In this document: in pieces, positions 1-8,900 of the stretch
Layout of the letters: each line of letters begins with the position of its first letter
Numbering within the stretch: position 1 is the stretch's first letter
From: Amycolatopsis sp. GM8
GTDB taxonomy: Bacteria; Actinomycetota; Actinomycetes; Mycobacteriales; Pseudonocardiaceae
Length of the DNA stretch: 64,000 nt
NCBI RefSeq assembly: GCF_021653975.1
Contig: NZ_JAJKFK010000006.1
Coordinates: forward strand, 124,001-188,000
Reading direction: 5' to 3'
Translations under genes and position numbers: made by a program
Notes under the pieces: generated by a model
The model's database searches: none
What the model was told of the DNA's origin: nothing
What the model saw: only the letters and a program-made list of their open reading frames with translations

Positions 1-327
1 CGCCGGCAGGGCGCCGCCGTGCTCGCGCTCGAACCGGGCGCGCGCGGGCGGACCTTCTGCATGCTGGAGCTCGTCCGGTTGCTGCCCATGATCGACGCGC
101 TGCGCCTGCCCCGCGATCCGCTGATCCGGGCGAGAGCGGCCGCCGAGTCCGGGCGGGAGCTGCGTGCCGCCGGCGCCCACCGCACCCCCGAGTCCGACGA
201 CATTCCCGACCCGGCACGGCTTTCCGACTACGGCTACTCGGTTTCGGTGGCTCTCGTCGAATCCGCCGTCTATCGCTTCGTCAAGTTCCTCAAACCCGCC
301 AGCAACCCGCCGGAGGTACCCGCGTGA
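1..327 (+). CDS. 3' end of a gene of unknown function
   Basis: Reading frame 1 is open from the first base to a TGA at 325-327, giving 108 visible residues, so the start lies outside the window. I recognise no family. The visible part has a hydrophobic helix-like stretch (LELVRLLPMIDAL), an Arg/Ala-rich middle, and ends FLKPASNPPEVPA. Codon use is GC-rich in the third position, which supports real coding. The aminotransferase starts 31 bases downstream with its own ribosome site, so the two may share a transcript, but that does not define a function. Confidence 0.6.
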   Translation, partial: RRQGAAVLALEPGARGRTFCMLELVRLLPMIDALRLPRDPLIRARAAAESGRELRAAGAHRTPESDDIPDPARLSDYGYSVSVALVESAVYRFVKFLKPASNPPEVPA

Positions 328-358
328 GCACCTTCCCCGGTAGAGAAAAGGAAAATCG

Positions 359-1561
359 ATGACCGTACTCGCCCTTGACGGTGGCCGGCCCGTGCGCACG
401 GCCGCGTTGCCCGGCTGGCCGGTGTTCGGGCCGGCGGAGATCGCCGCGGCTTCCGACGTGCTCCGCTCGGGGCAGATCAGCTATTGGACGGGCCCCCACG
501 GGCGGGCGTTCGAGCGCGAGTTCGCGGCCAGGGCCGGCACCCTCTACGCCGTCGCGGTCTCGAGCGGGACGGTGGCGCTCGAACTCGCGTTGCGCGGTCT
601 CGGCATCGGGGCCGGCGACGAAGTGGTCGTCCCGGCGGTCACGGTGATGGCGACCGCCTCGGCGGTGGTCCGCTGTGGAGCGAAACCGGTGCTGGCCGAT
701 GTGGACGTGCGCAGCCGGTGTCTCAGCCGCGAGACGGTGGAGCCGGTGCTTTCCCGGCGGACCCGGGCCGTCGTGGTGGTCCACCTCGCCGGGCATCCGG
801 CGGAACTCGCCCCGCTGATCCAGTTCGCGGGGGAGCACGACATCCGGCTGGTCGAGGACTGCGCCCAGGCCCACGGTGCCCGCTACTTCGGCCAGCCGGT
901 CGGTGGTTTCGGCGACGTCGCCGCCTGGTCGTTCGGCCACAACAAGATCCTCACCACCGGCGGCGAGGGCGGTGCCGTGACGACGTCGGACCTGGCGTTG
1001 TGGCGTTCCTGCTGGGAGTTCAAGGACCAGGGGAAGAACGTCGCCGCCGTGCAACGGTCACAGCTCGGGCGGACGCAGTGGCTGCACGACGGCTTCGGCA
1101 CCAACGCCAGGATGACGGAGCTGCAGGCGGCGATCGGCCGGATCCAGCTCGGCCGGCTCGACGAATGGGTCAAGCAGCGCCGCGTGAACGCCGCGCTGTT
1201 GCTCGACGTGCTGCGCACCCTGCCCGCGGTGCGGGCCGAGGATCCACCGGCCCATGTGGAGCATTCCTATCATCGTTTCTACGCGCACCTGCGGCCCGAA
1301 CGGCTCGGCAGCGGTTGGGACCGGGACCGCGTGATCGACGCGATCAACGCCGAAGGGATTCCGTGCGGTCCCGGTGGCAACACGGAGATCTACCGCGAAC
1401 GCGCGTTCGCCGATGTCGAGGGCACGCCGCCGTTCCTGCCCGCCGCGGCGGAACTCGGCCGGACCTCCTTCACGCTCCCGATCCATCCCGGACTGGGTGC
1501 CGACGAGATGCGGGACGTGACGACCGCGGTGGTCAAGGTGCTGAAGGCGGCGACGGCGTGA
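359..1561 (+). CDS. DegT/DnrJ/EryC1/StrS-family PLP aminotransferase
   Basis: Predicted PLP-dependent aminotransferase of the type that transaminates keto-sugars, cyclitols or 3-amino-5-hydroxybenzoate-like substrates (400 aa, normal for the family). The cofactor lysine is K196 in the motif SFGHNKILTTGGEGG, and D167 in VEDCAQAHGA would contact the pyridine nitrogen. The ATG at 359 follows a purine-rich site (GAGAAAAGGAAAA). The substrate cannot be read from the sequence. The downstream gene is a regulator, so this may be the last gene of a biosynthetic group lying left of the window. Confidence 0.88.
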   Translation: MTVLALDGGRPVRTAALPGWPVFGPAEIAAASDVLRSGQISYWTGPHGRAFEREFAARAGTLYAVAVSSGTVALELALRGLGIGAGDEVVVPAVTVMATASAVVRCGAKPVLADVDVRSRCLSRETVEPVLSRRTRAVVVVHLAGHPAELAPLIQFAGEHDIRLVEDCAQAHGARYFGQPVGGFGDVAAWSFGHNKILTTGGEGGAVTTSDLALWRSCWEFKDQGKNVAAVQRSQLGRTQWLHDGFGTNARMTELQAAIGRIQLGRLDEWVKQRRVNAALLLDVLRTLPAVRAEDPPAHVEHSYHRFYAHLRPERLGSGWDRDRVIDAINAEGIPCGPGGNTEIYRERAFADVEGTPPFLPAAAELGRTSFTLPIHPGLGADEMRDVTTAVVKVLKAATA

Positions 1562-1640
1562 GCGAGTCCAGTTCACCCGTTGCAGGTGAACGCCGCGCCA
1601 GCGGTTCTCGCGCGAGCGCCGGTGACGATAGGCATTGCGC

Positions 1641-2408
1641 ATGACCAATGACCATTGCCGGACCCCAAGACCCCGCGCGTCGGATCTCGCCGCCGCGCTG
1701 GTCGACCTGTGCGACATCCCCGGCGAGACACGCGACGAGGCGCGCTGTCTCGAACTCCTCGCCGGGCATTCGGCCGCACTGCTCGATGTCGACGCGGCGG
1801 GGGTGCTGCTGTCCGGCCCGGACGGTGAACTGTCCGAGGTGGCCGCGTCGTGCGAAACGGTGCGGCTGCTGCAGCTTCTCCAGCTGCGGTTCCACGACGG
1901 CCCGGCGGTGATCGGTTTCCGTACCCGCGGCCCGGTGCACGTGCCGGACCTGAACGAGGCGCGGCACTGGGAAACCTTCCGCACGACCGCTTTGCGGGCG
2001 GGGTTCTGCGCTGTGCACGTGATTCCGCTGTGCCGGCACACGGACGGGCTCGGCGCGCTGACCCTGTTCCGGAAACGGCCCGGCCCGCTCAGCCGTGAGG
2101 ACACCACGGTCGCCACCGCACTGTCCACGGTGGTCACCGCGGCCATCCTGGACCGGCGCGCCCTGGGTGCGGCCGAGGTGCGGACCAGCCAGCTGCAGAC
2201 CGCGCTGACCACGCGAATCGTCATAGAGCAGGCCAAAGGTGTGCTCGCCGAGCGGCACGAACTCAATCCCGAGCAGGCGTTCGAGCTGATGCGCGGGTTC
2301 GCCCGCCGGGGCCGCAGCCGGCTCACCGAGGTGGCGCGGGCGGTGATCGCCCATTCTCCCACGGTCGCGCCCCTGCTCGCCGTGGAACCGAAGTCCACCG
2401 CGAGGTGA
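1641..2408 (+). CDS. GAF-ANTAR domain regulator
   Basis: 255 aa. An N-terminal GAF-like sensor domain (about residues 20-165) is followed by a short coiled region and a C-terminal ANTAR domain (about 190-240; core IEQAKGVLAERHELNPEQAF). ANTAR domains bind paired RNA hairpins and act as antiterminators. GAF-ANTAR proteins are common orphan regulators in actinomycetes. I chose ATG 1641 over the in-frame TTG at 1635 because GATAGG at 1627-1632 is correctly spaced only from the ATG. The sigma factor gene starts 9 bases after the stop, so the two probably form one transcript. Confidence 0.82.
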   Translation: MTNDHCRTPRPRASDLAAALVDLCDIPGETRDEARCLELLAGHSAALLDVDAAGVLLSGPDGELSEVAASCETVRLLQLLQLRFHDGPAVIGFRTRGPVHVPDLNEARHWETFRTTALRAGFCAVHVIPLCRHTDGLGALTLFRKRPGPLSREDTTVATALSTVVTAAILDRRALGAAEVRTSQLQTALTTRIVIEQAKGVLAERHELNPEQAFELMRGFARRGRSRLTEVARAVIAHSPTVAPLLAVEPKSTAR

Positions 2409-2417
2409 CCCGCGAGA

Positions 2418-2987
2418 ATGGCCGAACGGCATGAGCTGATCCGCGCCCACCTGCCGCTGGTGCACGACTGGGTGCGCACGCTGGCCCCCGGGCTCCCCGC
2501 GTACGCGGACATCGAGGAGATCACGGCCGCGGGGGTGTACGCACTAGTGGTGTCGGCCGAGCTTTTCCGGGCGAGGCAAGGACGTTCGTTCTCCCGCTTC
2601 GCGCAGCCCCGGCTGGAGCGGGCCATCCGGACCGCCGCGGCGCAGGAGAGCAGGCGATTCATGACGGACGCCCGGCCGAAGGCCCCGGCACCGTACGAAG
2701 TGGACGTCGAACCGCTGACCTCACAGGACATCGCCGGCTGGCTGTCCGACACCGCGCCCGGCCCGGAGGAGATCGTGCTGAGCCGGGAACGGCTCCGGGT
2801 CGTCCGGATGGAGATCGACCGGCTGCCGGACCGGCTGCGGATGATTTTCACCAGCCGGTTCATGCAGCAGCGGCGGATCGCGGAGATCGCCGTGGAGCTG
2901 GGCCTCAGCGACTCCCGGGTGTTCCAGCTGTCGGTGCAGGCGGTGGAGCGGCTGCGGGATCGGTTGGAGGCAAGGGAAAGACTGTGA
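2418..2987 (+). CDS. Sigma-70 family RNA polymerase sigma factor (FliA/SigF-like, small)
   Basis: 189 aa. Region 2-like helices lie at about residues 8-85 (HLPLVHDWVRTLAPG, then FSRFAQPRLERAIRTAA). A region 4 helix-turn-helix lies at about 125-185 (EEIVLSRERL, LPDRLRMIFTSRFMQ, IAEIAVELGLSDSRVFQLS). It is shorter than SigF/FliA proteins and region 3 is minimal. It follows the GAF-ANTAR gene by 9 bases and may be coupled to it. No anti-sigma partner is visible. Region 2 is divergent, so a non-promoter-recognising sigma-like regulator is also possible. Confidence 0.72.
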   Translation: MAERHELIRAHLPLVHDWVRTLAPGLPAYADIEEITAAGVYALVVSAELFRARQGRSFSRFAQPRLERAIRTAAAQESRRFMTDARPKAPAPYEVDVEPLTSQDIAGWLSDTAPGPEEIVLSRERLRVVRMEIDRLPDRLRMIFTSRFMQQRRIAEIAVELGLSDSRVFQLSVQAVERLRDRLEARERL

Positions 2988-3214
2988 TCGCGCGTGCGGG
3001 GTTCACGCGAAAGTGCGGTGTTTTCACGGTTCTCCGGTTTTCCGCGCGGTCAGGTTGACAGGAGATCCACACACGGTGAAGGCTTCCGTTGCCCGACGCC
3101 GCGAACGTTCTTCCGGCGCTGGTTCCGCTACCTCCTGGTCCCCGTGGTGACTGCCGGTTCCACCTTTCCCGGCCGACGGCTGACCTGTTTCCTTGTGTTT
3201 CCAGGAGGTTCTTC

Positions 3215-3637
3215 GTGTTATCCCATCCCGTCCGTTCGGCCGTCGCAGGCACGCTGGTGATAGCCGGCGTACTCGGCGGCACCGCGGGCATCGCGCAGGC
3301 CGACACGCTGCCTGCCACGCCGGGCAAGCCGGTCCTGTGCGCCACAGTGGACGCTCTGCAGGGCGCGCTCTACGACCTTTCGCACGCGACGGACCCCGCG
3401 CTGATCGACGTCGAACTGGGTGCGGTGATCGTGCTGCTGCAGGAGTATCCGCCGGTCCTGCCCAGCGCGCTGGAGCCGACCTACGACTGGCTGGTGTCGA
3501 GGTTCCAGATCCTGCGGAACATGATCGCCACAATGCCGCGGCCGGAGCTGATCCAGCTGCTGAACGATCTCACGGCGAACCTGGCCAACGCCCTCGAGAA
3601 CGTGCCCTGCGCGCCGGAAAACGCGTCGCAGAGCTGA
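3215..3637 (+). CDS. Small secreted protein of unknown function
   Basis: 140 aa from a GTG at 3215 that follows a strong AGGAGG at 3203-3208. The frame is open further upstream but has no ribosome site there. A signal peptide spans about residues 1-28 (hydrophobic VAGTLVIAGVLGGTAGIAQA, cleavage after AQA). The mature part is about 110 aa, mainly helical, with two cysteines (CATVD near the start and PCAPENA near the end) that could form a disulphide. I recognise no family. A bidirectional terminator follows. Confidence 0.72.
   Translation: MLSHPVRSAVAGTLVIAGVLGGTAGIAQADTLPATPGKPVLCATVDALQGALYDLSHATDPALIDVELGAVIVLLQEYPPVLPSALEPTYDWLVSRFQILRNMIATMPRPELIQLLNDLTANLANALENVPCAPENASQS
3341..3352. 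repeat. Imperfect copy of the dispersed GTCCANNNTGGAC palindrome
   Basis: GCCACAGTGGAC within the secreted-protein gene, encoding Ala-Thr-Val-Asp with the non-preferred Thr codon ACA. The right half-site is intact and the left is degenerate. See the finding on this dispersed palindrome. Confidence 0.35.
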
Positions 3638-3644
3638 GTACCGG

Positions 3645-3676
3645 CGGGGCACTGGTGTGGCGGCACCAGTGCCCCG
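3645..3676. terminator. Bidirectional hairpin terminator
   Basis: A perfect 13-bp stem (CGGGGCACTGGTG with its complement) and a 6-base loop lie between the converging secreted-protein gene (stop 3635-3637) and the kinase-like gene (stop 3677-3679). There is no T-tract, as is usual in high-GC actinomycetes. Confidence 0.75.
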
Positions 3677-5383
3677 TCAGGCTTTCAGTCCAATCGCGAC
3701 GGTCGTGCCGACGCCGAACACGCTGGAGAGCCGCAGGGTTCCGCCGTGCGCCTTCACGAGTTCCTCCGCGATCGCGAGACCCAGCCCCGCGCCGGGGTAG
3801 CCGCCGTTCACCACGTTCGTGCCGCGTTCGAACGGGCGTGCCACCCGGTCGAGTTCGCCGGGCGGGATCCCGATTCCCGAGTCGGCGATCTCGACGGTCC
3901 ACCACCCGGCGGCGAAGCCGGTGGTCACCCGGATGCTCCTGCTTTCCCCGTACCGCACGGCGTTTTCGAGTACCTCACCGAGAATCTGGCGCAGCAGCGC
4001 GGAATCGACATGCGCCGTGGGCCCCGGCGTGGCGACCTGCCGGATGGCACCGCTCGCGGTCGCCGCGACCACTTCCGCCACCAGCGAGGGCACATCCACT
4101 TCGGTCCGCCGCACCCGCAGTTCGCCGCGGTCGAGGCGATTGAGCAGCAGCAGATGATCGGCCAGCCGGCGCAACCGCCCGGCGTTGCGGTTGATCACCT
4201 CCGCGGTCGAGCGCTGCTCCATGGCTCCCGCGCCCAGGCGGGTGTCGCCGAGCAGCCCGCCGAGGCTCAGCAGGGCGGTGACCGGAGCGCTGACCTCTTG
4301 TGCGACAGCGGCGAGCGCCTTGCCGTGGCGGGCATCCGGTTCCTCTGCGGCCGGTCGGTCATCGCGTACTTCGAACGTCCACAACGCACCGGTCTCGGTG
4401 CCGGATTCCACGAGGGGCCGGCGTTCGGCGACGAGCGTCCGGCCGGCACCCAGCGTGACGTCGGCCGTGCCCCGGCGCGCAGTCAGCACGGACTGGAACC
4501 GCCGGAAGGCGTCCTGCTGGTCCTGGCATCCGGCGGCGACCGTCCACAGTGCCCGATCCTCACCGGTGCCCGGCCAGCCGGGCGTACCCGTCAGCTGCGC
4601 GAACCGGCGGTTGGCCAGCACCACCGCGCCGTCGTGCCCGATGAGGAACGCGGCGTGGGGGAGACGCGGCAGCAGTTCCCGTACCGCGGCCCGGTCCGCC
4701 CCGGCCTGTGTCACGTCGTGACCGGCGACGATGATCCCGTCGATACCGGGAACCCCGGTCAGGTCGATGAAGAAGGCGTTGACGGTCAGCTCGTCCCCCG
4801 CCCGGCGGCTCAGCCGGAGGTGTGCCCGTGCACTGGTTTTGAGTCCACTGTGGACTTTCGCGAACGCCCGGAGCGCGGTGATCCGGTCGCGCGGGTCGAC
4901 CATCGTCAGCGGGCCGGCGGCCCGGTCCGGGTCCTGGGGCGTCCCGAGTTCCCGCGCCGTGCGGCCGGTGCAGGGAAACCAGCTGTCCCGGGTCAGGCCG
5001 AGCAGCAGCAGCGGTGCCGCGGACACGCTGTCGCGCAGCGCCGGCATGGCCAGCGCGTGCGACAGGAAGACCAGCACCGACTCCAGCCGGTCGCGTTGCG
5101 CGCGCCCGCTCCAGCGCCGGTCTCCCATCCGTGCCAGCTCGACGAGCAGGGCCTCGCGCGCGCCCGCCCGGCCACGGACAGGTGGCAGCGGTAGCAGGAA
5201 AAACCCTTGCCGCGCCTGACTTTCCGGCCGGGGTACCGCGCGTACCGAACGCACCCCGCGGACAGCCCTGAGCAGATCGGCGAACCGCCCGCGATACTGC
5301 TCGCCGTCCGCGCCCGACGAGACCAGGTCGGCCGCGGTCAGCAGAAGCGCTGTCACCTGCCCGGTGCCACCGGAACTCGTCAC
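3677..5383 (-). CDS. PAS-containing histidine-kinase-like protein lacking the phospho-acceptor histidine
   Basis: 568 aa, no membrane segment. The N-terminal half contains PAS-like sensor regions (about 145-225 and 235-340). The C-terminal half has a complete HATPase: N-box N474 (LENAVRYG), G1 box DSGIGIPP (501-508), F-box PFERG (517-521) and G2 box GAGLGLAI (531-538). The dimerisation helix reads AQEVSAPVTALL, where kinases usually have SHELRTPLT, so Q362 stands where the phosphorylated histidine should be. No response regulator is adjacent. It starts at a GTG after GGGAGGGG. It may be an ATP-binding pseudokinase or may phosphorylate elsewhere. Confidence 0.78.
   Translation of the reverse strand: MTSSGGTGQVTALLLTAADLVSSGADGEQYRGRFADLLRAVRGVRSVRAVPRPESQARQGFFLLPLPPVRGRAGAREALLVELARMGDRRWSGRAQRDRLESVLVFLSHALAMPALRDSVSAAPLLLLGLTRDSWFPCTGRTARELGTPQDPDRAAGPLTMVDPRDRITALRAFAKVHSGLKTSARAHLRLSRRAGDELTVNAFFIDLTGVPGIDGIIVAGHDVTQAGADRAAVRELLPRLPHAAFLIGHDGAVVLANRRFAQLTGTPGWPGTGEDRALWTVAAGCQDQQDAFRRFQSVLTARRGTADVTLGAGRTLVAERRPLVESGTETGALWTFEVRDDRPAAEEPDARHGKALAAVAQEVSAPVTALLSLGGLLGDTRLGAGAMEQRSTAEVINRNAGRLRRLADHLLLLNRLDRGELRVRRTEVDVPSLVAEVVAATASGAIRQVATPGPTAHVDSALLRQILGEVLENAVRYGESRSIRVTTGFAAGWWTVEIADSGIGIPPGELDRVARPFERGTNVVNGGYPGAGLGLAIAEELVKAHGGTLRLSSVFGVGTTVAIGLKA
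4843..4855. repeat. Dispersed palindrome GTCCACTGTGGAC (perfect copy)
   Basis: Perfect 5-bp arms with a 3-base centre, inside the kinase-like gene, where it encodes Val-His-Ser-Gly on the minus strand. One of four perfect copies in the window. Confidence 0.6.
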
Positions 5384-5467
5384 TGCCCCTCCCGGAAACG
5401 ATCATCGCTTCCGTGAGGTTAGGAAAACGCCGGCCCGGCGGGCAGTAGCGCCGGTGGCCCGCCTGGG

Positions 5468-5743
5468 CTAGTTCACCCGACCCGGCGATAGGGGGTGATC
5501 ACCCGTTGGTGGCTGCTCGCAGGTCTGCACCAGGCACCGTTCACAGGGCATCCCGGACGGTACGGACAGCAACTCGATGTCCGCGCACCGCAATACTTTC
5601 CCGCACAGGGTCGTGATCAAGGAGGTTCGCCGGGGCGGCAGCAGGAACAGGTGGGCCGCCCGGGATGTCTCTCCGGCCGCGCCTGGTCGCAGCCGGCCGA
5701 TCAGCAGGATTTCTTCGCCCGTTACCGGCATGGGTTTCACCAC
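5468..5743 (-). CDS. Small cysteine-containing protein of unknown function
   Basis: Up to 91 aa (GTG 5743; an ATG at 5731 is an alternative). It contains a TTLCGK segment, then DIELLSVPSGMPCERCL, and a final cysteine in VQTCEQPP. Short actinomycete proteins with a GMPCxxCL motif are common, and the cysteines could bind metal, but no function is known to me. The ribosome site is weak. A strong 13-bp hairpin lies 16 bases upstream of the start. Confidence 0.55.
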   Translation of the reverse strand: MVKPMPVTGEEILLIGRLRPGAAGETSRAAHLFLLPPRRTSLITTLCGKVLRCADIELLSVPSGMPCERCLVQTCEQPPTGDHPLSPGRVN

Positions 5744-5759
5744 CGCCTGTCGGGGGGAG

Positions 5760-5794
5760 ACCGGTGGCCGCGTTGGCCAGTCGCGGCCACCGGT
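5760..5794. other. Strong hairpin in the leader of the small cysteine-protein gene
   Basis: A perfect 13-bp inverted repeat (ACCGGTGGCCGCG, 9-base loop, complement). No plus-strand gene ends here, so it is not an obvious terminator. On the minus strand it sits in the likely 5' leader of the 5468-5743 gene. It could be an operator or an RNA structure. The rest of 5744-5975 shows nothing else clear. Confidence 0.5.
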
Positions 5795-5975
5795 GCGCCT
5801 GGGGCTGGCGCGTGCCCAGCATGTCGTGCTCTCCCAGAGGCGGCATCGCTCATCGCGGGTGACCGCACGTCCGCGCCGCGGCGACTACGGATTCACCCGT
5901 GCTGCTGTCGCCCAGTGGGCTGACAGGGCCTTTTTCCGGGTCCACCCGGCGTGAACCCGCGGTTAGGGTCCCTGC

Positions 5976-8900
5976 GTGGCAAGGAAAGTCGCGGCCGTGC
6001 TCGGCTGTCTCGCGCTCGTGGCGGTGTTCGGCGCCGGACCGGTGGCGGCTCAGCCCGCCGGCGGCGCGGTGATCGAGGTCGGGGTAGGCGGCGCCCGCGC
6101 CGAGGCGGGCAACGTCGGTGGGCTCGCCGGTGTCGTGCTCGGCGTGGTTCCCGACGATGGCGACGGCCGGCTCAGCGCCGCCGAGTTCGCGGCGACACCG
6201 GTGGCGAGCTGTGTCTCCGGTGGCGACGGCCAGTGCCTCATCACCGTGACCGAAGTCGGTGTGCGCTACTGGGTCAAGCAGGTCAGTGTCCCCGCCGGCT
6301 GGCAGATGAACACCCAGCTGCGCACCGGGCCGGCCAGTGGCGGCCCGGGATCGACCGCGCGCGACTACGCGTTCCTCACGCCCGAAGTCCAAGCAGGACA
6401 GACCTACACGAGCGGCAGCAACGACGACAACGGTTTCATGAACGGTGCCGACATCGTGAACGGACCGGAGAACGGGTCGACGGGTACCTGGCAACAATCC
6501 CGGGTCAACCCCGAGTTCCCGGCTCGCTGCGGCCTCCGGGTCGCGCTCATCATCGACTGGTCCACCTCGGTCCAGGGCCAGGAGGCCAACCTGCGGGGCG
6601 CGGCCGACGCGCTCGTCAACGGGCTCGCCGGCACCCCGTCCAGCGTCGCGGTGATCAACTTCAGCACCACCTCGCCGATCAGCGCGAAGCCGAATTCGCC
6701 CGATCTGACCCCGGTTTCCACGCCCGCCGGGGTGGACCAGGTGAAGGCGGCCTACCGGGGTTTCAACGCCAGCGGCAGCACCAACTGGGACCAGGCGCTG
6801 CGGGTCGCCTCGGGCTCGGCACCGGACTACGACCTCGCCGTCATGCTCACCGACGGCAACCCGACCTCCCGCGGCGTGCAGGGGCAGGCGAACGGCATCA
6901 CGAACCGGTTCGCCGAGATGGAGGACGCGATCTTCTCGGCGAACGAGCTGAAGGGCCTGGGCACCCGGCTCATCGCGATGGGGGTGGGCACCGGGGTGAG
7001 CGACCCCGCCGCGGCGTTGAACCTGGCCGCGATCTCCGGTGACGTCAAGTACGACGGCACCAACGCGCGGACCGCCGACTACTACCAGAACACCGACTAC
7101 ACCGCGGCGGGCACCGCGCTCCGGCAACTCGCCTTGACCGGCTGCCAGGGCACGCTGAACGTGGTGAAGGCGATCGTGCTGCCCGGCCAGACCATCGCGC
7201 AGGCGCTGCCGGCGGGCCCCGGCTGGGAGCTCACCGCCGCGGGCCCCGGTTTCCCCGGCGAGTCACGCACGACCAGCACCGACCGGACCGGCGCGGTGCA
7301 GTTCGACCTCACCGGCGCCACCGAGCCCCAGCTGGACCTGGACATCGTCGAGACACAGCATCCGGGCTACACCCAGATCCCGGCCAACGACGCCGGGGAT
7401 CCGGCCGCCTGCGTGACGAAATCGCCGACCGGGCAAGAGGTTCAGCTCACCGTGACCGCCTCGCCGGGTGACGCCGCCGGGTTCCATGTGCTGGGCGTGC
7501 CCGCCGCGGAAGCCACCACGTGCACGCTCTACAACCAGGCCCCGGCGGGCACGACCTCGATCACGGTCGGCAAGCAATGGAACATCGACGGGCGGATCGT
7601 CGAGGAGGGCGCGCAACCCGACGGCCTCGAAGCCCAGCTGGGGCTGACCGGGCCGTCCGGCGCCGCGATCACCGATCCGCACTGGGGCCAGGAATATCCC
7701 GAGTATCAGGTGGGCAGCCAGGCCACCATCTCCGAGAGCACCCAGATCGGCCTGCCGGGCTGCACCCAGAGCCAGGGGCCCACGGTGACCGGCGCCGACG
7801 GGGTCGCGGTCCCGCTCGAACGGGAGCACAACGTCACGCTCGACGCCGACCCGGCGCTCAACGTGTTCACCGTGACCAACTATCTCCACTGCCGATCGCA
7901 GCTGACCCTGGTGAAGGAGGTGTCGGGCGGACCGGCGAACCCGGACGACTGGACGCTCACCGCGACCAAACAGGACGGGTCCGCTGTGGACGGACCGTCC
8001 GGCCAGACCGGTGTCACGGCCGATGTCACCCCGGACCGGACCTATGTGCTGTCGGAGTCCGGTGGCGATCCGCGGTACGCCCCGGCCGACAGCCGCACCC
8101 GTGACGCCAGCGGGAACCTGCAGTACCCGGATTCGAGCGGATCCTGGACCTGCACCGAGTCGACCGGCGCGAACTACATCGACGGCATCGAAGGTGCCGT
8201 CCGGGTGCCGCTCGGTCAGCATGTGACCTGCGTGATGACCAACAGCGTCGCCACGCTGGACCTCGTGAAGGCGGTCGCCAACCACAACGGCGGCACCGCC
8301 ACCCCCGCCGACTGGCAGCTCACGCTCACCCCCACCGGCGACAACGTTCCCGCCGGGCTCGGCCCGGTCACCGTGCAGGGCCCCGGAGCGCCGGTGCTGC
8401 TGCGGCCCGGCGTCGTCTACCGGCTGACCGAGTCCGGACCGCCCGGCTATCAGCTCGCGGAGTTCGGGTGTGACCCGTCGTCGGTCACGAGCGGCGCGGA
8501 CGATGTGCTGCTCAGCGCCGACGACGGTCCGGACGCCGGCGTGACGTGCACGGCCACCAACGACGACACACCGGCCACGCTCACCCTGCGCAAGATCGTC
8601 GACCCCGGCGACTCGGGATCCACCGCGGGGCCGGACGACTTCGTGCTCACCGCCCAGGGGCGGGAAGGCGGCGTCTCCGGGCCCGGTGGGGTGCAGGACG
8701 TTCCCGTCGAGCCGGGTTCGTACGACCTGTCCGAAACGGGTCCCGCCGGCTTCGACGCGAGCGCCTGGCAGTGCGAAGGTGGTGCCCTGCAAGGCGATAT
8801 CGTCACCGTTCCACCGAGGTCCGCAGTGATCTGTACCATTACGAACACGGCCCGGACGCCGCACCTGACCCTGGTCAAGCAGCTCGACCCCGCGGGCCCC

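Noticed and set aside
1-1561. An ansamycin or aminocyclitol biosynthetic cluster at the left edge
   Set aside because: The aminotransferase family is shared by many pathways, and no second diagnostic gene is visible in the window.
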